Assembly (NCBI GenBank): GCA_020442165.1
Contig: JAGRKV010000008.1
Location: 62,001-126,000 of the forward strand
Source: Hyphomicrobiaceae bacterium
GTDB taxonomy: Bacteria > Pseudomonadota > Alphaproteobacteria > Rhizobiales > Hyphomicrobiaceae
DNA: 64,000 nt
Direction: 5' to 3'
Shown: piece after piece, positions 53,376 through 64,000 of the stretch
Layout: each line of letters starts with the position of its first letter
How positions within the stretch are numbered: the stretch's first letter is position 1
Notes under the pieces: model-generated
Told to the model about the DNA's origin: nothing
Databases searched by the model: none
Seen by the model: only the letters and a program-made list of their open reading frames with translations
Translations under genes and position numbers: made by a program

Positions 53376-54437
53376 ATGAATACAATTGTACAGCGCTGCG
53401 CTCTGATCGGTGCGATGTCTTTTGCCGCAACATCTGCTTTCGCTCACCACCCAAGCACGGGAGGCAGCACCGGCACCAGCGGTCCTATCAACGTCATATC
53501 CGCGACAACGCTCGAACAGGGTCAGGGCGCGGCGGCCGTCCTGTTTGAACTGATAAAGCTTGGTGCACTCGGCAACGACTCGCTGGAGACCCTTGCGGGC
53601 AATCATATTCATGCCCACAGCATCGACCGCATTGTTTCGCCTTCGGTTGTTCTGGCATACGGATTGTTGAACGATCTGACGGTGAGCGTGAGGTTGCCCC
53701 ATGTAAACCGGGAGGATATTCGCGAGGGCCATCATGCGCACGTTCATGGAGTTGGAGCGGTCAACGAGGTCGAAGAACGTGGCAACAGCAGCGGTATTGG
53801 CGACCTGACCTTTCTCGGTCAGTACCGCTTCCTGAACAATCGCGGTTCGGGGACAGAGGCAGCGCTGCTGTTGGGCATCAAGACGCCAACGGGCAGGACC
53901 AACAAAATCGACGTTAATGGCGAGATTTTCGAAGCCGAGTTCCAGCCGGGCTCGGGTTCTTGGGATGGGCTGTTCGGATTGGCTTTCTCGCAACGGCTTG
54001 GCGCGGTCAGCATTCACGCCAGTGGCCTCTACACCCTCGTGACAGAAGGAATCCAGGAAACCGATCTCGGTGACCGCCTACATTATGGTGTTGCCGTCAG
54101 CTACAGGCTCGGCAACGCGGCAACGCAAGCTCCCATGTACGCTGGAGCCCATCATCAGCATGGCTCGCACGCGCATCACGAGGAAGCGCCCACGCCCGAT
54201 CTGGCTGTCGATCTGATCCTCGAACTTAACGGCGAATGGTCGGCCAAACAGGAAGTTGGGGGTGTCATGGATAACAACTCCGGTGGGCACACACTCTACA
54301 TCTCTCCTGGCATCCGATTTGCCTATGACAACTTATCCGCGTTCGCGTCAGTCGGTATTCCCGTGGTGAACGATCTCAACGGCTTTCAGTCGGAGCCAGA
54401 ATGGCGGCTCTTTACAGGAGTGGCGACGGCCTTCTGA
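53376..54437 (+). CDS. His-rich outer-membrane protein, possibly metal-related
   Basis: 353 residues from ATG 53376. The signal peptide is CALIGAMSFAATSAFA. The mature part starts HHPSTGGSTGTSGPINV and contains beta-strand-like stretches alternating with His-rich loops (EGHHAHVHGVGA; AGAHHQHGSHAHHEEAP). It ends in an aromatic residue (WRLFTGVATAF), as outer-membrane barrels do. The layout resembles the transporter-like MetA/phenol-degradation outer-membrane family, but I am not certain. His clusters suggest zinc, copper or nickel binding. It follows the DUF2946 gene by 154 bases. Confidence 0.68.
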   Translation: MNTIVQRCALIGAMSFAATSAFAHHPSTGGSTGTSGPINVISATTLEQGQGAAAVLFELIKLGALGNDSLETLAGNHIHAHSIDRIVSPSVVLAYGLLNDLTVSVRLPHVNREDIREGHHAHVHGVGAVNEVEERGNSSGIGDLTFLGQYRFLNNRGSGTEAALLLGIKTPTGRTNKIDVNGEIFEAEFQPGSGSWDGLFGLAFSQRLGAVSIHASGLYTLVTEGIQETDLGDRLHYGVAVSYRLGNAATQAPMYAGAHHQHGSHAHHEEAPTPDLAVDLILELNGEWSAKQEVGGVMDNNSGGHTLYISPGIRFAYDNLSAFASVGIPVVNDLNGFQSEPEWRLFTGVATAF

Positions 54438-54568
54438 CCGATTGGCGTTCTGCATTTGGAGCGCTGCATCGAGTTAGGACGTTGCGTGAGGTGCTGTTTT
54501 GCAGCAGGGGGCTGGGTGTGGCGAAGTCCCGGTGGTCATAAGCTGCGTGAGCGGGCATATTTCGGGGT

Positions 54569-55810
54569 ATGAATCACTTCGACCCGAGCCCGCCATTGCA
54601 CGCAACATCCGCTGGCGCGATGAGCAATGATCCGCAGGATGCGGCGCATGCCGCCGCGCGCCTGTGGATCGAGCGGGTGCAGCTGAGAAACTTTCGCAGC
54701 TATCCAGCAGCGGTGGTCGAGGCAACTGCAGAGCCTGTCGTGCTGGTCGGCCCCAATGGCGCGGGCAAGACGAATTTTCTCGAAGCGATCTCACTGCTGG
54801 CGCCGGGGCAGGGATTGAGGCGCGCGCCGTTTTCAGATCTTGGGCTGGCCAGCGGTGACGGCACATGGTCGGTCGCGGGCCGTGTGCATACCGCAGTGGG
54901 CACGGTCGACATCGGGACCGGGGTGACGCGCGGTGGCAATGGCGGTGGCGAAGGCGGGCGGCAAGGCCGCATCGTGCGCATCGACGGGGAACAGCACTCG
55001 GGTTCCGGCGCGCTTGCCGATTACGTCGAGATGGTATGGCTGACGCCGGCTATGGACGGTTTGTTCACTGGCGCCGCTGGCGACCGGCGCCGCTTTCTCG
55101 ACCGTCTCATCTTGTGTTTCGATGCCGGGTATCGCACGCGGGTTGGCCGGTTCGAGCGTGCCATGCAAAGCCGCAACAAGCTGCTTTCTGACGGCGTGCG
55201 CGACAACGTGCTGCTCGAAGGCTTCGAAATTGCGATGGCGGAGAACGGCGTCGCCGTTGCCGCGCAGCGCGCGGAGGCGGTTGCCAGTCTCGCGCAGGTC
55301 ATCGGGCGGCGGCGCGCGCGCGATCCGCAATCTCTATTCCCGTGGGCTGACCTGGCACTCGAAGGCACATTGGAGGCGCTACTCGCGGACCATCCGGCCG
55401 TCGAAGTCGAGGACCGCTATATGCGTGAACTGCGCGCCGTGCGCGAGCGTGACCGTGCGGCTGGGCGCGCGCTGTCGGGGCCGCATCGGTCAGATCTCGT
55501 CGTCGGTCACGGACCCAAGGCGATGCCTGCGCGTCTGTCCTCGACGGGTGAGCAGAAGGCCTTGCTGTTCGGTCTTGCGCTGGCGCATGCTGAGCTGGTT
55601 GCGGAGCGTCAGAACGGTCTGACGCCGATTCTGCTACTGGACGAGGTGACGGCGCATTTCGACGTCGACAGGCGTGCCGCGCTGTTTGACGAAATCCTCC
55701 GGCTGGGGGCGCAGGCATGGATGACGGGAACCGATCCGGCGGCGTTCGATGCGCTTGCCGGGCGGGCACAATTCAGGCGGGTTGCCGATGGTTGCGTGAC
55801 GCCTATTTGA
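54569..55810 (+). CDS. recF: DNA replication and repair protein RecF
   Basis: 413 residues. The Walker A motif GPNGAGKTNFLEAISLL is near residue 65, with LRNFRSYPAAVVE before it, and the C-terminal ABC signature LSSTGEQKALLFGLALAHAE and Walker B TPILLLDEVTAHFD. It loads RecA at gaps. The first ~30 residues are extra, so ATG 54620 is another possible start. Usually next to dnaN, here it follows an inserted two-gene pair. Confidence 0.92.
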   Translation: MNHFDPSPPLHATSAGAMSNDPQDAAHAAARLWIERVQLRNFRSYPAAVVEATAEPVVLVGPNGAGKTNFLEAISLLAPGQGLRRAPFSDLGLASGDGTWSVAGRVHTAVGTVDIGTGVTRGGNGGGEGGRQGRIVRIDGEQHSGSGALADYVEMVWLTPAMDGLFTGAAGDRRRFLDRLILCFDAGYRTRVGRFERAMQSRNKLLSDGVRDNVLLEGFEIAMAENGVAVAAQRAEAVASLAQVIGRRRARDPQSLFPWADLALEGTLEALLADHPAVEVEDRYMRELRAVRERDRAAGRALSGPHRSDLVVGHGPKAMPARLSSTGEQKALLFGLALAHAELVAERQNGLTPILLLDEVTAHFDVDRRAALFDEILRLGAQAWMTGTDPAAFDALAGRAQFRRVADGCVTPI

Positions 55811-55926
55811 CGATAAACCTGCCGAATTGTCGCTTGCTCTATAACCCATTCAATTCGCACAACTAATTCGCGCACGCATGATGTGTGCGAGCGGCACTTT
55901 CGGGTGTCATGGGAGGTGCGATGTGA

Positions 55927-58539
<2,613 letters not shown>

Positions 58540-58549
58540 TGGCGTTTAC

Positions 58550-59002
58550 ATGACCACCATCTACGTCGATGCGGATGCGTGTCCGGTGAAGGACGAGGCG
58601 GCGAAGGTGGCGGCGCGGCATGGGTTTGAAATCCATTTCGTGTCGAATGCCTTCATGCGGCTGCCCGAGGGCGAGAACGTCAATCGCGTTGTCGTTCCCG
58701 ATGGGCCGGATGTCGCCGACGACTGGATCGCGGAGCGCATCACGGCCGCCGATGTCGCGGTGACGGCCGACATCCCGCTTGCCTCGCGGTGCCTCAAAGC
58801 GGGTGCGAAAGTAATCGGACCGACGGGCAAGCCATTCACCGATGCCAATATCGGCACGGCGCTCGCCATGCGCGATCTGCAGCAGCACCTGCGCGAGACG
58901 GGCGAGAGCAAGGGCTACAACGCAAGCTTTTCCAAGCAGGATCGTTCGCGGTTCCTGCAGGCGTTGGAAAACGCGGTGCAGGATCTCAAGCGCGGGCGTT
59001 AG
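58550..59002 (+). CDS. YaiI/YqxD family (UPF0178, DUF188) protein
   Basis: 150 residues. It begins MTTIYVDADACPVKDEAAKV and has VVVPDGPDVADDWIAERITA, VTADIPLASRCLKAG and GKPFTDANIGTALAMRDL, all typical of the UPF0178 group, a PIN-like fold with conserved Asp. A nuclease role is suspected but not proven. It follows gyrB by 10 bases, so the two are probably co-transcribed. Confidence 0.9.
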   Translation: MTTIYVDADACPVKDEAAKVAARHGFEIHFVSNAFMRLPEGENVNRVVVPDGPDVADDWIAERITAADVAVTADIPLASRCLKAGAKVIGPTGKPFTDANIGTALAMRDLQQHLRETGESKGYNASFSKQDRSRFLQALENAVQDLKRGR

Positions 59003-59067
59003 AGCGCGGTCATGTTTGACGGTGACGATTCGAGAATCGCTGCCGTGTTGTTGCTCATGAACCCTGG

Positions 59068-59090
59068 ATCCTCGGGACAAGCCCGAGGAT
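59068..59090. repeat. Palindromic REP-like element
   Basis: ATCCTCGGG (59068-59076), loop ACAAG, CCCGAGGAT (59082-59090), a perfect 9-base stem. From memory the motif GGATCCTCGGGACAAGCCCG is very common between genes of alphaproteobacteria. It lies 66 bases past the DUF188 stop and may end transcripts from gyrB. Confidence 0.6.
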
Positions 59091-59097
59091 GACAAAC

Positions 59098-59183
59098 GCG
59101 GGTTGGGCGGGTTTGTGAGAGCAGTTCAGCTGAGCAATGCGCGGGTTGGGTGGATCTGAGAGAGCGGCTCAGTTGGGCAACGC
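59098..59183. repeat. Two imperfect 43-base tandem repeats
   Basis: Units 59098-59140 and 59141-59183 both start GCGGGTTGGG and share the middle GAGAGC and the run up to GCAA(C/T)GC. About three-quarters of bases match. A third unit start (GCGG) follows at 59184. They fill most of the gap between the DUF188 and PagL-like genes. No gene is seen in 59003-59298. Confidence 0.7.
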
Positions 59184-59298
59184 GCGGCCGACAGTGGCTT
59201 CCGGAATTGCGCATTGACATGCAGGACGGCAGCCCGCGTGAATTCAGGTGCCGCGACCGTCAGGGTAACATTTGAGTGGAGGCGTGCAATTCGCCGGA

Positions 59299-59886
59299 TC
59301 AAAAACGGTAGCCGTAACGCACGCCGATGCGATCCATGCCTTCGTTATAAGTCTGCGTGTAGGCGTTCGAGGTGTGCTCGAAATAGGCCGAGATTGAGTT
59401 GTGCTCATCCAGATGCAAGCCGATCTCTACGGGAATATGGAACAGGACGCGGCTGCCGAGCGCCTTCTTTTCCCAGGAGACTGGGTCCGTCTCGCCGTCA
59501 TGGATGGCAGCACCGAGCCCCAAAGCGAAGAACAGGCCCGATGGGCCATCGATCTGCCAGCGCGCATCGATATAAGCGTGGCTGGTATCGCCGCCGGTGT
59601 TGATGGACGCACCAAGTGCTGGCTGTATGCGCCCGCCGAGAAACGGCAGATAGGGTGCGAAGACGACCTCGATATTGATATCGGGTGCATCGCTTTCGAG
59701 CTGGAAGCCGCTCCACAGGCCCGGCACGTCGTGGGCCAGCACGCCAATACGCATTTCCGAAATCAGGGATTGCGCCGAAGCGGGCTTGGCACCTGAGCAC
59801 AGCCCGAGCGCGGCCAAACCGCAGAAAAACAATCCTGCGAGGCTCAGCTTACGGTACGGCGCAGAGAAAACGGCCGTAAACGGCAT
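59299..59886 (-). CDS. PagL-like lipid A 3-O-deacylase
   Basis: 195 residues with a signal peptide (LSLAGLFFCGLAALGLCSG) and a short beta-barrel-like body ending in an aromatic residue (VRYGYRF). The PagL signature is visible near the C-terminus: EHTSNA with His 171 and Ser 173, and Glu 182 in YNEGMD, the expected catalytic triad. PagL removes the 3-O acyl chain of lipid A in the outer membrane. Length fits the family. Upstream of it (towards 59887) lies a gap with the terminator of the next minus-strand gene. Confidence 0.85.
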   Translation of the reverse strand: MPFTAVFSAPYRKLSLAGLFFCGLAALGLCSGAKPASAQSLISEMRIGVLAHDVPGLWSGFQLESDAPDINIEVVFAPYLPFLGGRIQPALGASINTGGDTSHAYIDARWQIDGPSGLFFALGLGAAIHDGETDPVSWEKKALGSRVLFHIPVEIGLHLDEHNSISAYFEHTSNAYTQTYNEGMDRIGVRYGYRF

Positions 59887-60070
59887 TTATTTGCTCCGGG
59901 GCATGCAGTCTCAAGTGACTCGATGGACAATGCTGCTGGTTGGCCGCCGGTGCAATCGCTGGAACGTGGTCCCCGCCACCTTGGAAGGTGGCTGTGGCCA
60001 GCGGGATACGAACTGCTTCGTCCTGAGATGAAATGCAGGACTGTGGAATGGTCTATCGCGCGACAAAAAG

Positions 60071-60096
60071 GGGCGCCAGACTACTCGCTGGCGCCC
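60071..60096 (-). terminator. Intrinsic terminator of the Ala/Lys-rich protein gene
   Basis: GGGCGCCAG (60071-60079), loop of eight, CTGGCGCCC (60088-60096). On the minus strand the stem is followed by CTTTTTG, 25 bases past the stop at 60121. A good rho-independent terminator. Confidence 0.85.
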
Positions 60097-60120
60097 TAAT
60101 TTGCCGTGATTTCAATCGGG

Positions 60121-60678
60121 TTACTCAGAGCAAGGGACGGTGACGGTGAGCCCGGCGGCGGGGATGAACCGCTTGCAGGTCAAATCTTTGTCGGAAGCGG
60201 TGTCGGACTTCGCCGTCTTCGTGGACTGGCTGTCAGCGTTCGCAGGTGCGGCCTCGATGCTCTTTGTGGGGAGCGGGGGCACTTCAAGCGCCGCTGTCCG
60301 GATCGGTGCGGAGGCTTGCGGTAAACTCTGCTCGCTTTGTGCCAGTTCGTTCAGTTTCGCCTGACGCGCGGCAAGGCGGTGCTTTTCAGCGGCTTTTGCC
60401 TTGGCTGCGGCAATTGCGGCGCGCTTGGCTGCCAGGCGTTCTGCGATGCGGCGGCGCTCGGCTGCCTTTGCCTTCGCTTCGGCAATGGCCTGCTGGCGGG
60501 CGGCGGCCCGCTCACGCTCGCGGATGTAAGTGTAGTTGTAGGAAGACTGACGAGCGAAGTGGGCGTGGCCACCAAAACCACGGAATCCGCCGCCTCCGCA
60601 GCCGCGAGCGTCGGCGGGCGTGGCAAGAGTTGCGAGGCTGAGAGCGGCGGCGGCGATTGCAAGAATGGGGGTCTTCAC
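60121..60678 (-). CDS. Exported Ala/Lys/Arg-rich helical protein
   Basis: 185 residues with a signal peptide (MKTPILAIAAAALSLATLA) ending near ATPADA. A Gly-rich stretch (RGCGGGGFRGFGGHAHF) leads to a long charged helix (about residues 55-115; RERERAAARQQAIAEAKAK, AAERRRIAERLAAKRAAIAA), probably a coiled coil. The C-terminal 40 residues carry LTCKRFIPAAGLTVTVPCSE with two Cys. No family is recognised. It may be a periplasmic or surface structural protein. Its own terminator lies downstream. Confidence 0.7.
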   Translation of the reverse strand: MKTPILAIAAAALSLATLATPADARGCGGGGFRGFGGHAHFARQSSYNYTYIRERERAAARQQAIAEAKAKAAERRRIAERLAAKRAAIAAAKAKAAEKHRLAARQAKLNELAQSEQSLPQASAPIRTAALEVPPLPTKSIEAAPANADSQSTKTAKSDTASDKDLTCKRFIPAAGLTVTVPCSE

Positions 60679-60948
60679 GGCGATTCTCCTGTTTGGCGCT
60701 CACTGGCGCGGCGTTGTTGTGAACTCAACGTGCCCCAGAACGCCTGCCGGCGCTGTTCCGACCGATACACGCAGACCCCGACGCTTGGGAAAGCGTTCAT
60801 CAGATGAAGGAATTTATCCTCTGAATGGTGGCTTGGTTGAGCAAAAACACGGTTGTTGGGCTCGTTATGGCCAAAGTGAAATGCCCTGCTTGGGCTGCCT
60901 CATTTAAAAGGGCGGCGCTTCTTGCCAACGAGCAGACGGGGGAATGAC

Positions 60949-61239
60949 GTGACCAGAATATTTTTGTCGACTGGCAACATCGTGTTGTCGCTGATCCTGG
61001 GGGCGCTGCTGTTTGGTTTCGTATTTCTCAAGTATCCCGACACGATGGCTACAATTCTGGAGTGGGCATCAAGCTTCAAGTCCTGGCTCATCAGCCGTGG
61101 GCTCGCCACGGAATACAACAACTGGATCCGCGTGCTTTTGGAAGAGCGCCAGCTGGTGTTCATGGCGTTTACGATCGTGGCGCGCGTAATGCTTTCGATC
61201 GTCACGTACCCCATCGTGTGGTGGCGCGAACGAGCGTAG
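60949..61239 (+). CDS. Small two-helix membrane protein
   Basis: 96 residues from GTG 60949 (GGGGGAAT just upstream; a start at 60922 would add nine residues). Hydrophobic segments are at about 8-27 (GNIVLSLILGALLFGFVFL) and 70-88 (LVFMAFTIVARVMLSIVTYP), with a soluble segment between (ATILEWASSFKSWLISRG). It ends in WWRERA. No family is recognised. It precedes the PBP gene on the same strand by 153 bases. Confidence 0.5.
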   Translation: MTRIFLSTGNIVLSLILGALLFGFVFLKYPDTMATILEWASSFKSWLISRGLATEYNNWIRVLLEERQLVFMAFTIVARVMLSIVTYPIVWWRERA

Positions 61240-61293
61240 CGGTGTTTGTGGGTGTGTGCGGCTGGCTGTGAATGCCTCAACTCCGGAACAAGG

Positions 61294-61308
61294 TTAACCC
61301 AGCCTTAA
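61294..61308 (+). promoter_or_regulatory. CtrA-type binding site upstream of the PBP gene
   Basis: TTAA-CCCAGCC-TTAA, an exact TTAA-N7-TTAA match, lies 85 bases before the PBP start, a sensible promoter position. It is the second such site in the window. Confidence 0.6.
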
Positions 61309-61392
61309 ATCCTCTGTGACAATTTTGTTGATGCATGGCTGGGCGAGAGCTGCCGCAGCCACAGTCGCCGTGCGTCAGAGGGTGTGATTGTT

Positions 61393-63900
61393 ATGGGTCT
61401 GTTCAGGCGTGCAGACGGGGGCCGCAACGCGGTCGCGCCCAATGCGCCCAACCCTGCGCAGTATGCAGGTCAACCCGGTTTCGAAAACCAGGGGGCGGCG
61501 GTTCAGGCCGCTCAGGGCAACCCTGCCGGGCGACGCCGCTTTTCCTGGAAGGTACGTGCGACAGGCTATCTCACGGCGATAGGCGGACTGGGTGTCGGGA
61601 TCTGGCTTGCCGGCATGCTGGTCTACTACACGGTCGTATTCCCGAATCCGCTGGCAGTGCGCGCGAACGAGCGTGCGCCAGTGATCCGGATCGTCGCGCG
61701 TGACGGCACGCAGCTGGGCGAACGTGGCGCCGCGCATGACTACATGCCGATAAACCTCATCCCGAAGCATGTCATCGATGCCGTTGTCGCGACGGAGGAC
61801 CGCCGGTTCTTCGATCATTGGGGGATAGATCCAGCGGGCCTATTGCGCGCCAGCTTTGCCAACCTCAGAGCGGGGCGGTTCGTGCAGGGCGGCTCGACGC
61901 TCACCCAGCAGCTCGCCAAGAACCTGTTCTTGTCCTCGGACCGCACGTTGTCCCGCAAGCTCGACGAGCTGGCGCTGGCCATTTGGCTCGAAGTGCGACT
62001 GTCAAAATCCGAGATCCTCGAACTCTACCTCAACCGGGTTTATTTCGGCGGCGGCGCCTACGGTGTCGAAGCTGCGGCACAGCGCTATTTCGACAAGTCG
62101 ACGCGCTCGCTGACGGTCGCGGAAGCAGCACTGATAGCGGGCCTCCTCAAGGCGCCCTCGAAATATTCTCCCACGTCCAATCCCGAGGCCGCCATCACGA
62201 GAGGCCGGTCGGTGCTGGCGAAGATGCGGGCAGCTAGCGTCATCGATCCGGCGACTTATGAACGGGCAAGCGCTCAGCGGGTCAGCTTTGCAGACTTCAA
62301 GGGCGAGCGGACTGCGAACGGTTTTGAATATGCCATTGACATGGCGCTGGAGAAATTACCGCCGCTCCTTGGCGAGGATCACGGCGAGATCATCGTCGAG
62401 ACCACGATCGATGCCGCCCTGCAAAAGCGTGCCAATGCGATTGTCCGTGCAGCGCTTGACGCGAAAGGTGCAACGGTCAAGGCCAGTCAGGCTGCGCTGG
62501 TGACGACGGATCCCGATGGCGGCATCCGCGCCCTGATCGGCGGGCGTTCATTCGCGGAGAGCCAATTCAACAGGGCCACCAAGGCACGCCGGCAGCCGGG
62601 CTCCGTCTTCAAGCCGTTTGTTTATCTGACGGCCATCGAGCAGGGCATGACGCCTGACACGATTACCTATGACCTTCCCATCACGATCGATGGCTGGTCG
62701 CCTCGCAACGACAACAACCGGCACGCTGGAGCGTTGACGCTCCGACAGGCGCTGGCTCAATCCGTCAATACGGTTGCCGTGCGGCTGGCTGGCAACGCGG
62801 GGCTTCCCGCGGTGAGCGCCACGGCACGCCGTTTGGGCATTCAATCGGACTTGCGCGAAGATCTCTCGATGGCGCTTGGCACTTCGGAGCTGTCGCTTCT
62901 GGAACTCGTTAGCGCCTACACTGTATTTTCGAACGGCGGAGATCTCGTTGAGCCGCACATCATAAGGCGCGTCCGGCTCAGCAATGGAAGAGTCCTCTAT
63001 GCGCGACAGGCGCCACTCGTGCAGCGGGTGGTATCGTTGCAGCACGTAGGCGCGATCAACGACATGCTTCACAGTGCCTTGACGGCGGGCACCGGCAGGC
63101 GGGCGGCGCTTCTGCATCAACCGGCTGCAGGCAAGACCGGCACGACGCAGGATTATCGTGACGCCTGGTTTATCGGATACACCTCTCATATGACGACGGG
63201 CGTCTGGATAGGCAACGATGATGGCACGCCAATGCGCCGCGTGATGGGCGGCACGCTGCCCGCAGAAATATGGCATGACGTGATGGCGGAAGCGCATCGC
63301 GATCTCAGGCCGATGGCGTTGCCCGGCATGATTTCGCTCGATGCGGTGGCGATGGCGGGGCAAGATTCTTCGGCGCGGGGAAGCGATGTGGTCGAGAAGC
63401 GCTATTGGCAGATCGGCGCGCCCGCCACGACCAGCTCCACCCGGGGCGCCACATCCGGCACGGGAAGAGCAAGGACGGCTGAGAAGTCACCTTCTATCGC
63501 TCCGAGTGCAGCGCCTATTCCCATGCGTGCCAGCAAGCTTGCTCGTGCAGCGGACGGCAAACCGTTGCCGCGCAGAGCGGTGATCGGTCAGCGGCTGGTG
63601 ATAGAGCCGCCCAAGGTTCCATCCGGTGTTGCGACCGCCGGGCCTCAAAATACGTCATCTTCTGGAGTTCCGGCGCCAGCTAAATCGACGGCGGGGCAAC
63701 ATCCCAGCGAGCGGATCAGTGCAGATTTTCTGGCCCGCGTACTGACTGAACCCAGTGCTCAGGAGAAAACAGAAACAGCTGCTTCTCAATCCGGATTCGA
63801 TGCCGATGCGATCCTGCGCCAGCTGGAAGCCATTCCGGATTCCGGTAGGCCGGCATCGCGCGCCGGATTGATGGCGCTGGGTGCTGGCGCATCGCGCTAG
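61393..63900 (+). CDS. Class A penicillin-binding protein (PBP1A type)
   Basis: 835 residues from ATG 61393 (GTG 61384 is another possible start). The order is a short cytoplasmic part, one membrane helix (YLTAIGGLGVGIWLAGMLVY), a GT51 glycosyltransferase domain with the catalytic Glu 135 in EDRRFFDHWGIDP and GGSTLTQQLAKNLFL, and a transpeptidase domain with SxxK (Ser 404, Lys 407), SVN (457-459) and KTGT (581-584). It polymerises and crosslinks peptidoglycan. The C-terminal ~140 residues are Ser/Pro/Ala-rich and look disordered. A CtrA-type site upstream suggests cell-cycle control. Its stop is inside a dispersed repeat. Confidence 0.93.
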   Translation: MGLFRRADGGRNAVAPNAPNPAQYAGQPGFENQGAAVQAAQGNPAGRRRFSWKVRATGYLTAIGGLGVGIWLAGMLVYYTVVFPNPLAVRANERAPVIRIVARDGTQLGERGAAHDYMPINLIPKHVIDAVVATEDRRFFDHWGIDPAGLLRASFANLRAGRFVQGGSTLTQQLAKNLFLSSDRTLSRKLDELALAIWLEVRLSKSEILELYLNRVYFGGGAYGVEAAAQRYFDKSTRSLTVAEAALIAGLLKAPSKYSPTSNPEAAITRGRSVLAKMRAASVIDPATYERASAQRVSFADFKGERTANGFEYAIDMALEKLPPLLGEDHGEIIVETTIDAALQKRANAIVRAALDAKGATVKASQAALVTTDPDGGIRALIGGRSFAESQFNRATKARRQPGSVFKPFVYLTAIEQGMTPDTITYDLPITIDGWSPRNDNNRHAGALTLRQALAQSVNTVAVRLAGNAGLPAVSATARRLGIQSDLREDLSMALGTSELSLLELVSAYTVFSNGGDLVEPHIIRRVRLSNGRVLYARQAPLVQRVVSLQHVGAINDMLHSALTAGTGRRAALLHQPAAGKTGTTQDYRDAWFIGYTSHMTTGVWIGNDDGTPMRRVMGGTLPAEIWHDVMAEAHRDLRPMALPGMISLDAVAMAGQDSSARGSDVVEKRYWQIGAPATTSSTRGATSGTGRARTAEKSPSIAPSAAPIPMRASKLARAADGKPLPRRAVIGQRLVIEPPKVPSGVATAGPQNTSSSGVPAPAKSTAGQHPSERISADFLARVLTEPSAQEKTETAASQSGFDADAILRQLEAIPDSGRPASRAGLMALGAGASR

Positions 63901-63971
63901 ATCGTTTCAGACCTACGTGGAAACGATCCAGATTTCTTCCTTCACGCAGCTAACCCTCGCTATCGCTCGGG
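63895..63971. repeat. Dispersed palindromic repeat, copy 2
   Basis: Second copy of the element at 31675-31751. The inverted repeat is CTAGATCGTTTC (63897-63908) and GAAACGATCCAG (63920-63931). Again the TAG stop of the upstream gene is inside the element's first bases. Confidence 0.85.
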
Positions 63972-64000
63972 CTGCTCCGCGGGGCGCCGACGTTGCATCC

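Overview
The window reads as a chromosomal segment of a GC-rich, serine-cycle methylotrophic alphaproteobacterium. The best guess is Hyphomicrobium or a close relative in the Hyphomicrobiales; this is inference from gene content, not a database match. The evidence is: a serine-cycle block (sgaA, mclA, mtkA, mtkB, ppc) at 8.8-17.9 kb; a replication block rpsT - rhodanese - dnaA - dnaN - recF - gyrB at 48-58.5 kb; and two perfect CtrA-type sites (TTAA-N7-TTAA), one before dnaA and one before a class A penicillin-binding protein. CtrA-controlled replication and polar growth suit a budding alphaproteobacterium. I saw no tRNA, rRNA, CRISPR array, transposase or prophage.

Layout. 0-5.7 kb: surface polysaccharide genes (UDP-glucuronate epimerase, TetR regulator, membrane nucleotide-sugar dehydratase, GT4 glycosyltransferase, undecaprenyl-phosphate sugar transferase). 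6.2-8.5 kb: an atypical NarL/FixJ-type regulator lacking the phosphorylatable Asp, a secreted DUF3089 hydrolase-like protein, and a near-exact second copy of the regulator's 3' end. 8.8-17.9 kb: the serine cycle, which moves the amino group from serine to glyoxylate (SgaA), fixes CO2 on PEP (Ppc), activates malate to malyl-CoA (MtkAB) and cleaves it to acetyl-CoA and glyoxylate (MclA); an inverted 2-keto-4-pentenoate hydratase-like gene and a long non-coding stretch interrupt it. 18-21.7 kb (minus): GMC oxidoreductase, gluconate dehydrogenase subunit 3-like protein and GH114-like protein in one overlapping operon. 22-26 kb (minus): three secreted proteins built from eight copies of one ~100-residue domain. 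26-31.7 kb: a D-lactate dehydrogenase-like gene broken by one in-frame stop, a large RTX protein and an anchored polysaccharide-lyase-like protein.

32-39.6 kb: a Ser/Thr phosphorylation island (WD40 receptor kinase, two FHA proteins, PP2C phosphatase) beside a TPR protein and a membrane nuclease-like protein. 39.8-45 kb: housekeeping and small membrane genes (FmdB, ubiE, GlcG-like, mutM, enoyl-CoA hydratase, two paralogous membrane proteins). 45.2-47.8 kb (minus): a carbamoyltransferase with DUF5989 and SxtJ-like small membrane proteins, echoing sxtI/J/K of saxitoxin clusters. 48-58.5 kb: the probable replication-origin region and initiation genes, with a DUF2946 plus His-rich outer-membrane pair inserted between dnaN and recF. 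58.5-64 kb: YaiI-like protein, PagL-like deacylase, two small proteins and the class A PBP.

The most interesting items are the eight-copy repeat-domain cluster, the SxtIJK-like module, the CtrA/DnaA signals around dnaA, the divergent PEP carboxylase, and a dispersed palindromic element whose two copies both contain the stop codon of the gene before them.
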